Assembly (NCBI GenBank): GCA_001953115.1
Contig: LSSL01003330.1
Coordinates: 1-10,545 of the forward strand
Source: Smittium mucronatum
Taxonomy: Eukaryota > Kickxellomycota > Harpellomycetes > Harpellales > Legeriomycetaceae
DNA: 10,545 nt
Direction of reading: 5' to 3'
The notes beneath the pieces were generated by a model that made no database searches, was not told the origin of the DNA, and saw nothing but the letters and a program-made list of their open reading frames with translations. The position numbers and the translations under genes are program-made. Positions 1 to 8,366 of this stretch are shown in pieces (positions within the stretch are counted from its first letter, which is position 1; every line of letters begins with the position of its first letter).

Positions 1-71
1 TTTTGCATTATTATTTGTAAAACTGTGGAAAGGTGTATTCGTCCTTTTAGCTGATAAAGCTGTTTAATTAG

Positions 72-118
72 GCGGGATGTCATGTAGACAAAATGCCCAT
101 GCATAGTTTAGCCGACCT
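72..118 (+). repeat. Diverged duplicated block, copy 1
   Basis: GCGGGATG (72-79) is followed by TAGCCGACCT (109-118). The same two words, the second with one change (TAGCCGGCCT), recur at 720-727 and 760-769 with nearly the same spacing. The sequence between them is only weakly similar. This is seen directly; that the two blocks descend from one repeat is an inference. Confidence 0.4.
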
Positions 119-719
119 GATTAGCGGTGTCAGGACTATTGGTATACTCCCAACCGAAACGCTGGGCATATCGTATACCTTTTGACCAATATTTGGAAAA
201 TATTACGATTTAGTTTTTTCGATTCGTGTAATAAAAAATATAAGAAATTCATTTGTCAACATCAAATTAATTATGTAAAATGATAGGAAAATATAAATAT
301 ACGAAATGGTAGTGTGAACAGTCATGCTACCGAAGAAGTTATAGGATTTTCGAGCTTTCTCTCTAAAAGTTTGCAAGTATGGATAGAAATGGTATTGTAT
401 TACTTTCCAATTTAGTCCAAGCTAATCAGCTCTCCTTCCTGGACTTGTTTATATTTTATTTGTTTTCACGAACTTTATTTTTTTGGCTTTCGGCCCAACC
501 AAAAAAAATTACTCGGCTGCACATGGGACTTTCCTGATGACTGTGTATACTACATCGGTGGTTTCAGGGCTATCGGCTTGCTACGCACTTCACCTGCTTA
601 TTTATCCTACAGTTATCTAGAGTCATAATTTTTTATCAAATTTAAGTGTATTGTTTTTTATTTTATTCCAATTCAAATTTGCTCTTATATTAAGTGGCCA
701 AAAGTAGGCAAAATGATCA

Positions 720-769
720 GCGGGATGGTTGCAAACAGGTCAATAGTCACGTCACCATATAGCCGGCCT
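720..769 (+). repeat. Diverged duplicated block, copy 2
   Basis: This is the second copy of the block at 72-118: GCGGGATG at 720-727 and TAGCCGGCCT at 760-769. The spacer is 32 bases, against 29 in copy 1. No coding potential or terminal structure was seen around either copy. Confidence 0.4.
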
Positions 770-1431
770 ACCTTTAAAAATAAAACCATTTGTTTTCAGC
801 AAATTACGTAATTGACACAAACACAACTCCTGCATTATATTTTTTCGATGTTATCTAATTTCCGGCACGTCATTCGGTTGAGGAAAATAGTACAGGATGT
901 ACTGATTTCTACGTTTGCTATTGGTTTATGCAGATGAAAAATATCAACGGCGTATTTTAGCACTATCTATTGGGTTAATAAAAATCAATTTGCACTATTT
1001 GTAATATAATCACGTCTATTGGTTGAGCTTTTGCATCTTCCATCCATAACAGAGTAGTACAAGATTAGGGGAAGAGGAATTGGGCATTTGGGAGCCGAAC
1101 CGAAAAATGAATTGAGGGATGGATTTGCAGAATTCAAACCCAAAATAGTCTCAGCAGCATACATGCCAGGTCTCAGCTTTCGAATCAACCACAACTTGGG
1201 TAACGTTTACATGTTATTCCATTGGACAACCTTATCCCATTATGTGGTACAGAATTACAATAAAATTTAGGTATACTGAATACTTAATATCCTGCAAGCA
1301 AACTCTTTCTCCTTGATCGTCTTCTATTTATGAAATTTGTTACTGTTGACTAAGTAATAGCTAATTACTGTTCTGAAGAATATTGTCTAGATTTTTTCAG
1401 TTTTTACTGGGCTTCTCCTCTACACTCCGTC

Positions 1432-3208
1432 ATGTATAACTGTGATTGCCTGAATGTTAATTTAGAAGCCGAAAAATACCATCTTGATTATGAAGGGTAC
1501 TACACTAACGAAGATTCTCACAAGTGGCAAAAGATGCTGCTGGATAACAGATCTATAACCATTGTAAGTTTTATAACTAAATATTCATTTTTATTCCTTT
1601 GAGTACGTTACCCTATATCTTTGATTTTATTATCTTCTATCATACAACCCCTTTGACTTATAATTATATTCTCAATACCCATTTATATAATTTAACAATA
1701 TCTTTTAAATTTTATCTTAAAGCAAGTGTTTGAGCTGATTTCGATTAAATGCGCTGCCCTAGGTTCCGAATATATAAACACTTTAGAATGCTTGAACTGT
1801 AGGTCAAAACTAATAAAATTTAAAATGGCTGTTAAATTCAGTCATTTGACAATAGAGAACTCTACTTTGGTTCTCCCAAACAATAGCATATATATATCCG
1901 AAGCTCTAAAAGTAATTCAATTAATTGCACTTAATTCTAAACTTTTTTTTCTAACTTTTTCCGACATTAAAAAAACCATTGTTAAGGAGGAGGACTTCAA
2001 GATCGATCCTACTTTAAATCCTGAGTATTCACCTACGTTTAAACTCATAATTCCCAACATCTTAAACACCATTAAGCGTGACCCTTCTGTCCCCACCCAG
2101 GGTAATAAATTCTTTTCCTTGTCTTCATTTCGTAGTTCTTCTCACTCTTTTCTTTATCTTTCTGTTTAACTCTTTTATTTTGTTTTTATGAGAACGATTG
2201 CTTGATATTATGAGCTTGAGTCCTGTGAATTCTTATAAAAGAGACAACACTCACCCCAGAGACCCAGAAATAGATTACTTAAATTTGTGCTTTAAAATTT
2301 CTTGTAAGTATGTATGACCTCAATATTTAGGCTATACAGTCAGCGCTTATCGTTTAATTTATATTTCCCTGTATTAACCCTACTAACTATTTCCTGGCTG
2401 ATATTTAGCCTTGAATGTCAATAATTCCCACGAAGAACCTACTTTACACGAAAAGATATATATTGCTGATGTTTCAAAGTACCAGAAAACCAAAAATTTA
2501 GATTATGCTGCAAATTCTTCTACCGACCACCTTCCTCAATCCAAAAAACCTAATATATACAAGATTCACATAGAGCTGCTGCCTCCTGATCTTGGAAAAA
2601 AAGAAAAGCTATCATTTGTATCCGATAGTAAGGAGTTTCTTGAAAAGAATCCCATACCACCATCCCCTCATAGGGTCTCAGATTTTTCGGATACTTTATT
2701 GTTTTCTGGCAGTAAGCCATTATCTAAAGCTGACACCAGCACACCTTTCAAAACATCAGAAACCTTTGGAAGGGGCATAAACTTTCCAGACAAGGTTGGA
2801 AATTTTAACCAAACTAATAATCACCTTGAATTAGATGACGACGATTTCTACGCCTCGAGTCTTCCAGTTCAGATTTCTCACCAAATATCAGGAAACTATA
2901 ATCCGCTTCGCTTTGGTCTCTCTGGAAGATTAAATCCTGATGGTTTGGAAATACCAGACTCAACTAATGGTACTAAAATCGTCAAGGGGCTTGACGACAG
3001 CAATTACAGATTTGTCAGTTCAAGCGAACGTAGGGACAGCGAAAAATACGAAGATTCCTCGAGCGACGAGTCAGATGGACCATTCAAGCGATCCAACACG
3101 TTCATTCCTCCCCATATTCTGTCTCAACAGCTGAGAAGCAAGGACCCAGATAGCATTTATGGAAGTAAGCCCCCAAATTATACAGCAGCCAGACCCGGTC
3201 GCTTCTGA
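1432..3208 (+). CDS. Hypothetical four-exon protein with N-terminal CxC...CxxC cysteine module
   Basis: Proposed coding exons are 1432-1563, 1723-2101, 2193-2303 and 2409-3208. They sum to 1422 nt, an open frame of 473 residues ending in TGA. Phases agree at every junction (0, 1 and 1). The ATG at 1432 has G at -3 and directly precedes MYNCDCLNVN. Cysteines at residues 4, 6, 67 and 70 form CxC and CxxC pairs (the second in LECLNC), which suggests a small zinc-binding beta fold as in GFA/CENP-V-like or other treble-clef modules. That fold is an inference. Residues from about 209 on look disordered and rich in Ser, Asp, Asn and Pro. They include an acidic run near 348-354 (ELDDDDF), an acidic serine cluster near 424-430 (SSSDESD) and a KRSNTFIPPHIL motif near 434-445 that looks like a conserved linear motif. 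There is no signal peptide or obvious membrane segment. The gene is AT-rich and ends convergent with the reductase. I do not recognise the family; no function is assigned. The exon 3 acceptor is the least certain point. Confidence 0.72.
1564..1722 (+). other. Intron 1 (phase 0)
   Basis: The donor GTAAGT at 1564 follows codon 44, and the acceptor is AAAG ending at 1722. A TTTAAC branch-like site lies at 1691-1696, about 26 nt before the acceptor. At 159 nt it is the longest of the three introns. Without splicing, the frame from 1432 hits a stop shortly after the donor. Confidence 0.75.
2102..2192 (+). other. Intron 2 (phase 1)
   Basis: The donor GTAATA lies at 2102 and the proposed acceptor is TGAG ending at 2192, giving 91 nt. 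TTTAAC at 2165-2170 lies 22 nt before the acceptor, followed by a T-rich tract. This acceptor joins CAG-G to AA-CGA and opens exon 3 in frame (ERLLDIMSLSP). A GAG acceptor is unusual, so this boundary is less sure than the others. Confidence 0.6.
2304..2408 (+). other. Intron 3 (phase 1) with TACTAAC branch site
   Basis: The donor GTAAGT lies at 2304 and the acceptor TTTAG ends at 2408, giving 105 nt. A perfect TACTAAC branch-point sequence lies at 2381-2387, about 21 nt before the acceptor. The join restores one serine codon and continues into the long last exon. Confidence 0.82.
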
Positions 3209-3430
3209 ACTAGTTTGCTTTATATTTTCTTTGCCAAAATTAATACATTCCATAATTATATCAAACATATAATATATAGTCAATAAAAAACACAAACCAA
3301 CAATAAATAGTAAATCTAACAAGAACCATTAATTAGAAACGGAACAAACCATAAAAAAAAACCTCAGAAACTGAAAAAGGAATAATTATTAAGAAAACAC
3401 AAGAATGGGAGAACGAAAATCTAAAACATT
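3209..3430. terminator. Convergent 3' end region shared by both genes
   Basis: The gap is 222 nt between the stop of the four-exon gene (3208) and the stop of the reductase (3431). For the plus-strand gene, TATATA at 3273-3278 is followed by AATAAA at 3282-3287 and again at 3302-3307, a plausible polyadenylation signal pair. No exact AATAAA was found on the minus strand inside the gap. The TATATA tract reads nearly the same on both strands and could serve both transcripts. The assignment is by motif only. Confidence 0.5.
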
Positions 3431-4531
3431 TTACAAGGAGGATTCAGGACCATCAAGGATGCTTTCTAGATACTTTTCAGCATCAAGAGCAGCCATACAG
3501 CCGGAGCCGGCAGCAGTGATAGCCTGGCGATAGTGCTTATCCTGAACATCACCGGCAACGAACACACCAGGAATGACGGTGCGGGAAGTACCAGGAATAG
3601 GAATGAGATAGCCAGTATCATCAGTAGGAAGCTGACCATCGAGGAATTTGGTGTTAGGAACATGACCAACGGCATAAAACAGACCGGAAGCGACAACATG
3701 GGTCTCTTTGACGACAACCTTTCCATCTTCAGCAGGAGGACTCTCAGTTACAATAGTGGCACCAGTCATTACTTTTCCGTCACCCAAAGCTTCAGCAACC
3801 TGAGATCTCCACAGAATTTCGATTTTGGGGTTGTTCATGGCTCTCTTTTGCATAATGTTACTGGCCCTTAGCACATCACGTCTAACGACCAAGTAAACCT
3901 TACTGGCGTATTTAGTAAGGAACCCAGCCTCCTCACAAGCGGAATCACCACCACCGATAACGATCAAAGGCTTGTTTCTGAAAATAGGAGCAGCGCCATC
4001 GCAGACAGCACAGGCGGAAATACCTCTCTGCCAGTACTGATCCTCGCCCTTAACGTGCAGGCGCCTAGCAGTAGCACCAGTGGCAATTATAATAGCATCG
4101 GCAGTATCGTATTCATTATTGTACTCACGCCAGATCTTGAAAGGAGTTGATTTAAGATCGACCTTCTCAACAGTCTCGGTGAGAATATTTGTTCCAAACT
4201 TGATGCTCTGCAGACGGAATTTGTCGGTCAATTCAATACCACCGATACCATCAGGGAAACCAGGGTAATTTTCAACATCGGTGGTAGTAGTTAGTTGACC
4301 ACCAGCAGCGATACCAGCGGCAATCATACCTTCATACATGGTAGGTTCAAGGTTGGCTCTTGAGGTATATACAGCGGCGGTGTGGGCGGCAGGGCCTGAA
4401 CCTATAATAGCAACCTTTGAATGCATATTTTTTTTAAAGATAGAGAAGGCTGGGGAAAGAGAGTAACTTGGAGATAAAGAACTGCTAGAAATGAGAACAG
4501 GGGAAATATGTCTAAATGATAATCTTAACAT
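3431..4531 (-). CDS. TRR1: Thioredoxin reductase (NADPH), low-molecular-weight type, with possible mitochondrial leader
   Basis: This FAD enzyme passes electrons from NADPH to oxidised thioredoxin, supporting redox balance and peroxide defence. The intact intronless frame has 366 codons. Motifs in order: FAD-binding GSGPAA at residues 44-49; [19 protein letters not shown] near 77-95; redox-active C174-A-V-C177; NADPH-binding GGGDSA at 193-198 with VVRRD at 215-219; and the second FAD motif VFVAGDVQD at 323-331. All key residues are present. Family members are about 320-330 residues. The second Met (residue 36, position 4426) begins [11 protein letters not shown] and would give 331 residues, the usual cytosolic form. 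The first Met adds 35 residues with R3, R7, K33, K34, eleven serines and no acidic residue, as in mitochondrial presequences. Start context favours the second Met (A at -3, against T at -3 for the first). Coding GC is clearly higher than in the neighbouring gene, as in strongly expressed genes. Identity is secure; the use of both starts is inferred. Confidence 0.97.
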   Translation of the reverse strand: MLRLSFRHISPVLISSSSLSPSYSLSPAFSIFKKNMHSKVAIIGSGPAAHTAAVYTSRANLEPTMYEGMIAAGIAAGGQLTTTTDVENYPGFPDGIGGIELTDKFRLQSIKFGTNILTETVEKVDLKSTPFKIWREYNNEYDTADAIIIATGATARRLHVKGEDQYWQRGISACAVCDGAAPIFRNKPLIVIGGGDSACEEAGFLTKYASKVYLVVRRDVLRASNIMQKRAMNNPKIEILWRSQVAEALGDGKVMTGATIVTESPPAEDGKVVVKETHVVASGLFYAVGHVPNTKFLDGQLPTDDTGYLIPIPGTSRTVIPGVFVAGDVQDKHYRQAITAAGSGCMAALDAEKYLESILDGPESSL

Positions 4532-4582
4532 AAAAGTAAGGTTGATGTAGTGATAAACAAAATTGTCGAGGGGAAAAGAGTG

Positions 4583-4590
4583 CTTTTATA
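4583..4590 (-). promoter_or_regulatory. TATA box of the thioredoxin reductase gene
   Basis: Read on the minus strand this is TATAAAAG, a full TATA-box match, starting about 59 nt upstream of the first ATG (4531) and about 164 nt upstream of the second (4426). Transcription starting 30 nt or so downstream would leave only a very short leader before the first ATG. That would favour scanning past it. This is motif evidence only. Confidence 0.5.
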
Positions 4591-4632
4591 AATAAAAAAA
4601 TAGTGAGCCAACACCTATTTATAAACAAAGAT

Positions 4633-4717
4633 TACACCCGCTAACTAAACGAAGATCATAAACCAGCAAGCAAAGAGTTTGCTCGTGCTACCATCTAGCC
4701 ATTAATCAACGGGTGTA
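4633..4717. repeat. Imperfect 85-bp palindrome upstream of the reductase
   Basis: TACACCCG (4633-4640) pairs with CGGGTGTA (4710-4717). At the same centre, AGCA (4665-4668) pairs with TGCT (4686-4689), and GCAAA (4670-4674) with TTTGC (4678-4682) around a 3-base loop. The arms between these blocks are diverged. Three nested pairs sharing one centre near 4676 argue against chance. It sits about 100-190 nt upstream of the reductase ATG, so it could be a regulatory site or a decayed miniature inverted-repeat element. Confidence 0.5.
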
Positions 4718-4747
4718 GTTTGGATTGCCTTTCTAATCATGATGTGA

Positions 4748-4754
4748 TTACTAA
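4748..4754 (+). promoter_or_regulatory. TTACTAA, possible Yap1/Pap1-type bZIP site
   Basis: TTACTAA is the core recognised by fungal AP-1-like oxidative-stress regulators, which are known to control thioredoxin reductase genes in yeasts. This copy is about 220 nt upstream of the reductase ATG. A second copy lies at 5015-5021. In AT-rich DNA a 7-mer of this composition can occur by chance, so confidence is low. Confidence 0.3.
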
Positions 4755-7115
4755 TTGCCTCACTTTGTTCTCTAGGCCAGTAGTATACCGGATTTAAGCC
4801 AATCGCTGTTGGTTCTGATTAAGAAACGGCAAATTCTGCCATTTTACTGGCATGATGTCGTTTTATTGAGCATGTCTGTTTGTGGATCAGACGCTAATTT
4901 CCGGAAGACCAATCCGGTCTGTTTATTCTTTGATGGAATGGACAGGCAATTTCCTGAGTCTGGATCTAATGCGCCAATAAAATTCGGTGATAAAAAAATC
5001 CCAGGATCTGAACATTACTAATAATTAATAATGCCAAATTTCTGCTTACTCTGTGCTTAGCTAGCCAATTTGAAATATTCGCTAGCACCTTTACATGCCC
5101 TTCCTTCCATCTATCTGCCTGTATTTGCCTGCTTCTATTTGATTATAACCCAATGAGAAATGTGTACTGAAAATAGAGGAACACTATCGCCCTGTAGACA
5201 CAGCAATTATCCGCCATTAGCCATATTCCGTTGCACATTCGCCAATAACCATTTGTGAACTTGACTCCACCGAAACATTTGAGTCTACTGATTTCAATTT
5301 GAGGGTAATTAGCCCGTTTGGGGCATAAAAAATGTGCTGATTTCATATTTGCTCAATGTCTCAATTTCCATTTGCTAAAGACCAAACCAAAGGCAAACAT
5401 GGGTTAGAAACCAAATAAGTACAATGGCCATAAACCGCCATATTTCTACTGCTGGTCCCGAAAAGGCTACATTTCTGCCAAGTATACTGGATGATTCTTT
5501 ATCTGATGTGTATTCTGGCCTTACCGAGTGCTGGATTTATTTCAAGCCCAAATCTGTACAAATTGATCATCTCAATTTGTGCGAATTGGTGCATCTATCG
5601 GTAAAATATATATTTAGTAAAGCACCAGCTTTAAATTTCTATTTGATTCGAACTATACACCATCTTTGCGCATTTGAACCTGAAATGTTGTTCAGTATAA
5701 GCTAAAAATTTGATATTTTCCACCAATTTTATCTCGAATCCCTTCAGCGACTCAGGTATAAGAAGCTTCCATTTGTTCGACCTGTTATTTTCCATCAATG
5801 GTATTCAAAACCAACCCAATTATAAATGCTAAAGTGAAATCAGATATCTGCATTGATCAAAAATAAGGCGCCAACTGCCTTCTAAACTCTTTCGCCTTTA
5901 TACGTATTAAGTACTCCGATTAACTAAATTTATACAGATCTATTTGCAAATTTCACCAACTTAGCCAATAGTACGCCAGTTATCAAAGCAAGAACCAAAG
6001 CAGCATAAATATTGGCCATGAAAATGGCACGAAATGGCCCACTGACGAAAAAAGAGTTAATCAACAAAGAAAAATAAACAACATAAGATGCCATTATTGA
6101 ATCAAATATCCTGGTTGGCCTGTTTGTAGGTCGACTTAACCCCGTCCTGACCCAAACTTATACCCAGCTACTATTCGTTAATTTTACAACTCCAATTGGC
6201 CTAAATTCATGGTTAGGTAATAGTATAAAAACGTCGATGACATTGAGCGAAAAGTGGGTGTCATTTTTTGAATCAAAGGCCCTGAAAGGGTTAATTTCAT
6301 TACATTAATAGATAATAGTTACGATCTATCACCTATCCTCTTGGTAGAATCTATTTCTACCGGAAATTTTGTTTGTAATCTCCGAATGTGGACCCCATCA
6401 AGTTCTAGCAAATAGAAACTGCGGGATAATTTGGAAATTAAGAAAATCGCTCTATTACTGTAGGTAGACCAAAATCTGCCAAGACTGTTAGCCAATATCA
6501 TAATATGCTAACCCAAATTCATTTGGTTGGTGGTTTATTTGACACTTTACACCAATTAATAGTACTCTCTACACATTGCAACTAATAGAAGTGCGTAGAG
6601 TTTTACGGGAATAAAAAATCAAATGGTTTGGCCGTATTAATGTTTTTGTAATTACACGTAGTAATAAATAGTGATATCCACCAATAAAATAAATTATAAA
6701 AAAATGTAGCACTTTAAAATGCCTGTATTTCAGTAAAAGCCTCAATTCACTTTTTATGCCCAATTGACCATCTTTTTTATGAAAATACTACCATTGGCCT
6801 CCTTTGCTTCTAGAATTTGAAAGAACAAATGGTCCTGGTAACTAGCGAATCGCACATTTAAATAATGACCATTATTCTTTTCTCCATCAGATCTTTTAGT
6901 AAATTCCATCGATTTTACACGTCGAAATAATTTACCTGATGCATTATCATTCCTCAAAAATGCCAATGTAATTTATGTCCCAAATTGTTTGCTAATTCTA
7001 ATCAGATTAGAAAACAGAATAATTTGAGATTATCAGTTTGCTATTACCAAAGCTCATTTTCTTTTCAAACGTGAACGTTTTGTTTGTATATATCTAACCG
7101 CCTTTATTTGATTAT

Positions 7116-7161
7116 CTAGTGAAAAGCTTTTTTTTTTTTTTAACGCAGCTAGTGAAAAGCT
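7116..7161 (+). repeat. 13-bp direct repeat flanking a T14 run
   Basis: CTAGTGAAAAGCT occurs at 7116-7128 and again at 7149-7161. Fourteen Ts (7128-7141) and seven further bases lie between. It looks like a local tandem duplication or slippage product. Confidence 0.65.
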
Positions 7162-7710
7162 CTGTGAAGATATTCAAATCTGAGAATCTTTATTATTACG
7201 TTTATAAAGCTTCCATCTCAACTCCTTTTTTGATACGGAGAAATCATTCGTAATTCATTGCCTATAGTCTTAAGAGCCATATATATAAAAATATTTGGCT
7301 ATGAATCTAAATAACTCAACAATATTATAACATACTTTTTTATCTGGTGGGCCATTTACTTGCCATTTTCATACCAATATCTATGCTACTTATTTCTACT
7401 GAAATAAATTGACCTGGTGTTTTCTGAATTGTTTAAATTTATAAATATAATTTTTCAAAATTTAGCTAATCGGTGCACTTATCTCGCGCTGGAGGCGAAA
7501 AAATTGAATAAATTAAGACGGCTTAACATTTACTCATCTCCGCAATCAGTCATAAATCAATAAAATCAAATATATCTCCTAATAAAGGCAATGATATCCA
7601 TTTTTGAAATTAAGCTAATAAATATACCGCCAAAATTGAACATTATTGACATAGAAGGCCCCTTTTATATATATATGTTCTGATCCGATAATATGCTCCC
7701 TTTCTGATTC

Positions 7711-7924
7711 AATTTGGAAAAATGTGGAACCAAATAAAAAAAAAGGCGAATGCAACTTGGAAAAAGTGAAAGAGATATAAAATATGCAAAAATTGATTCG
7801 AAATAAGTGAATCCATTTTGGTTGTAGTGCTTGAATTAAAAAAGAAGTGGATTTTAATTCGAATTAGAGCTGCCAATATCGAAAAAATTAAATTCAAATT
7901 CAAAAAAAGTGAACACAATTTGGC
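7711..7924 (+). repeat. Degenerate ~41-bp periodic repeat, left arm
   Basis: A core resembling AATTyGrAAAAAGTGrA recurs with its GTG at 7724, 7766, 7807, 7847 and 7909. The spacings are 42, 41, 40 and 62. The sequence between cores is poorly conserved. The same spacing is mirrored in the right arm. Confidence 0.6.
7833..7860. repeat. 9-bp inverted repeat GAATTAAAA
   Basis: GAATTAAAA (7833-7841) pairs with TTTTAATTC (7852-7860) across a 10-base loop, inside the periodic repeat of the left arm. In AT-rich DNA a stem of this length carries little weight alone. Confidence 0.35.
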
Positions 7925-8214
7925 GCGAATTAAATATCACTGATAGTTTACAACTCTACTATGTTTATTTTGGGATAAAACAATATGTGTGAGCTTATTT
8001 TATAAGTCATATGTCTATTTTGAGAATAGGAGCAATAGTTTTTTTTTAAAAAAAAAATCAACAATATAGCTGATTTGAAAAAAAAAAAATTATCACGAAA
8101 ATTCATTTGTGAATTGCGTTATTTGAATTTTATTCCGATTTCGGTGAATAAAGGAATAATATTCTCATAAAATTAAATATTTTAAGATTAGAATCGACCT
8201 AGTTTGTTTAAACT

Positions 8215-8257
8215 GACGTTTTCAATGTTAAATTTTATATTATTAACATTGAACGTC
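8215..8257. repeat. Strong hairpin (15-bp stem, 2-nt bulge)
   Basis: The left strand GACGTT-TT-CAATGTTAA (8215-8231) pairs with TTAACATTGAACGTC (8243-8257) across an 11-nt AT loop. The stem is perfect apart from two extra Ts. AATCG at 8192-8196 and CGATT at 8265-8269 lie outside it on opposite sides, hinting that a longer palindrome has partly decayed. There is no T-run or gene nearby to suggest a transcription terminator. Confidence 0.65.
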
Positions 8258-8345
8258 TGCAAAACGATTAAATTTTTTGGAATGGATTTTTTTCCCGAAA
8301 AATACGGTCTTTAAAAAAACATGATTAATTTAAAACAAAAAATAG

Positions 8346-8366
8346 CCGAATTTAAAATTTATTCGG
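8346..8366. repeat. Short near-palindrome CCGAAT...ATTCGG
   Basis: CCGAAT (8346-8351) and ATTCGG (8361-8366) flank a 9-base A/T spacer. Related CCGA...CGGT words occur near 8136-8146 and 8295-8308. This suggests a small recurring motif within the left arm. Confidence 0.4.

Larger units (their letters stand above)
1..1431. other. Intergenic region upstream of the four-exon gene
   Basis: I see no supportable gene here. The longest open frames (about 60-70 codons, at 985-1194 on the minus strand and 1088-1270 on the plus strand) overlap each other antisense, and neither shows a recognisable motif. Base composition is patchy. AT-rich stretches alternate with islands of visibly higher GC near 70-180, 480-600, 700-770 and 1060-1240. 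Two of the islands (72-118 and 720-769) look like diverged copies of one another. The last 150 bases before the ATG at 1432 hold T- and CT-rich tracts that would suit a promoter or 5' UTR, but no clear TATA box could be assigned. Confidence 0.5.
4532..7457. other. Reductase upstream region and gene-free DNA
   Basis: The first few hundred bases hold the reductase promoter elements listed separately. Beyond them I see no supportable gene. The longest open frame is 93 codons (5424-5705, plus strand), which is unconvincing on its own. GC is moderate in much of 4700-6500 (one 60-base sample at 6001 is 40%), higher than to the right. The words CCAAT, TGGCC and ATTTG recur often, but no ordered repeat could be traced. 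No tRNA A/B boxes with a foldable cloverleaf were seen. Confidence 0.5.

Noticed and set aside
985..1270. Overlapping 60-69 codon ORFs on both strands
   Set aside because: They are mutually antisense, have no recognisable motif, no splice support and no start-context support. They lie in a slightly GC-richer island where stops are rarer.
3466..4268. Additional ORFs inside the reductase gene on either strand
   Set aside because: They are shadow frames of a well-supported, motif-complete coding sequence.
143..5490. Recurring GTATAC palindromes
   Set aside because: There are about six copies, with irregular spacing. This is close to what base composition predicts.
5143..6966. Minus-strand ORFs of 60-70 codons, considered as exons or transposon remnants
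   Set aside because: No reverse transcriptase, transposase or integrase motif can be seen, no consistent splice sites link them, and their lengths are expected by chance.
7666..7676. TATATATATAT microsatellite as a promoter element
   Set aside because: It is a short dinucleotide run with no gene downstream on either strand.
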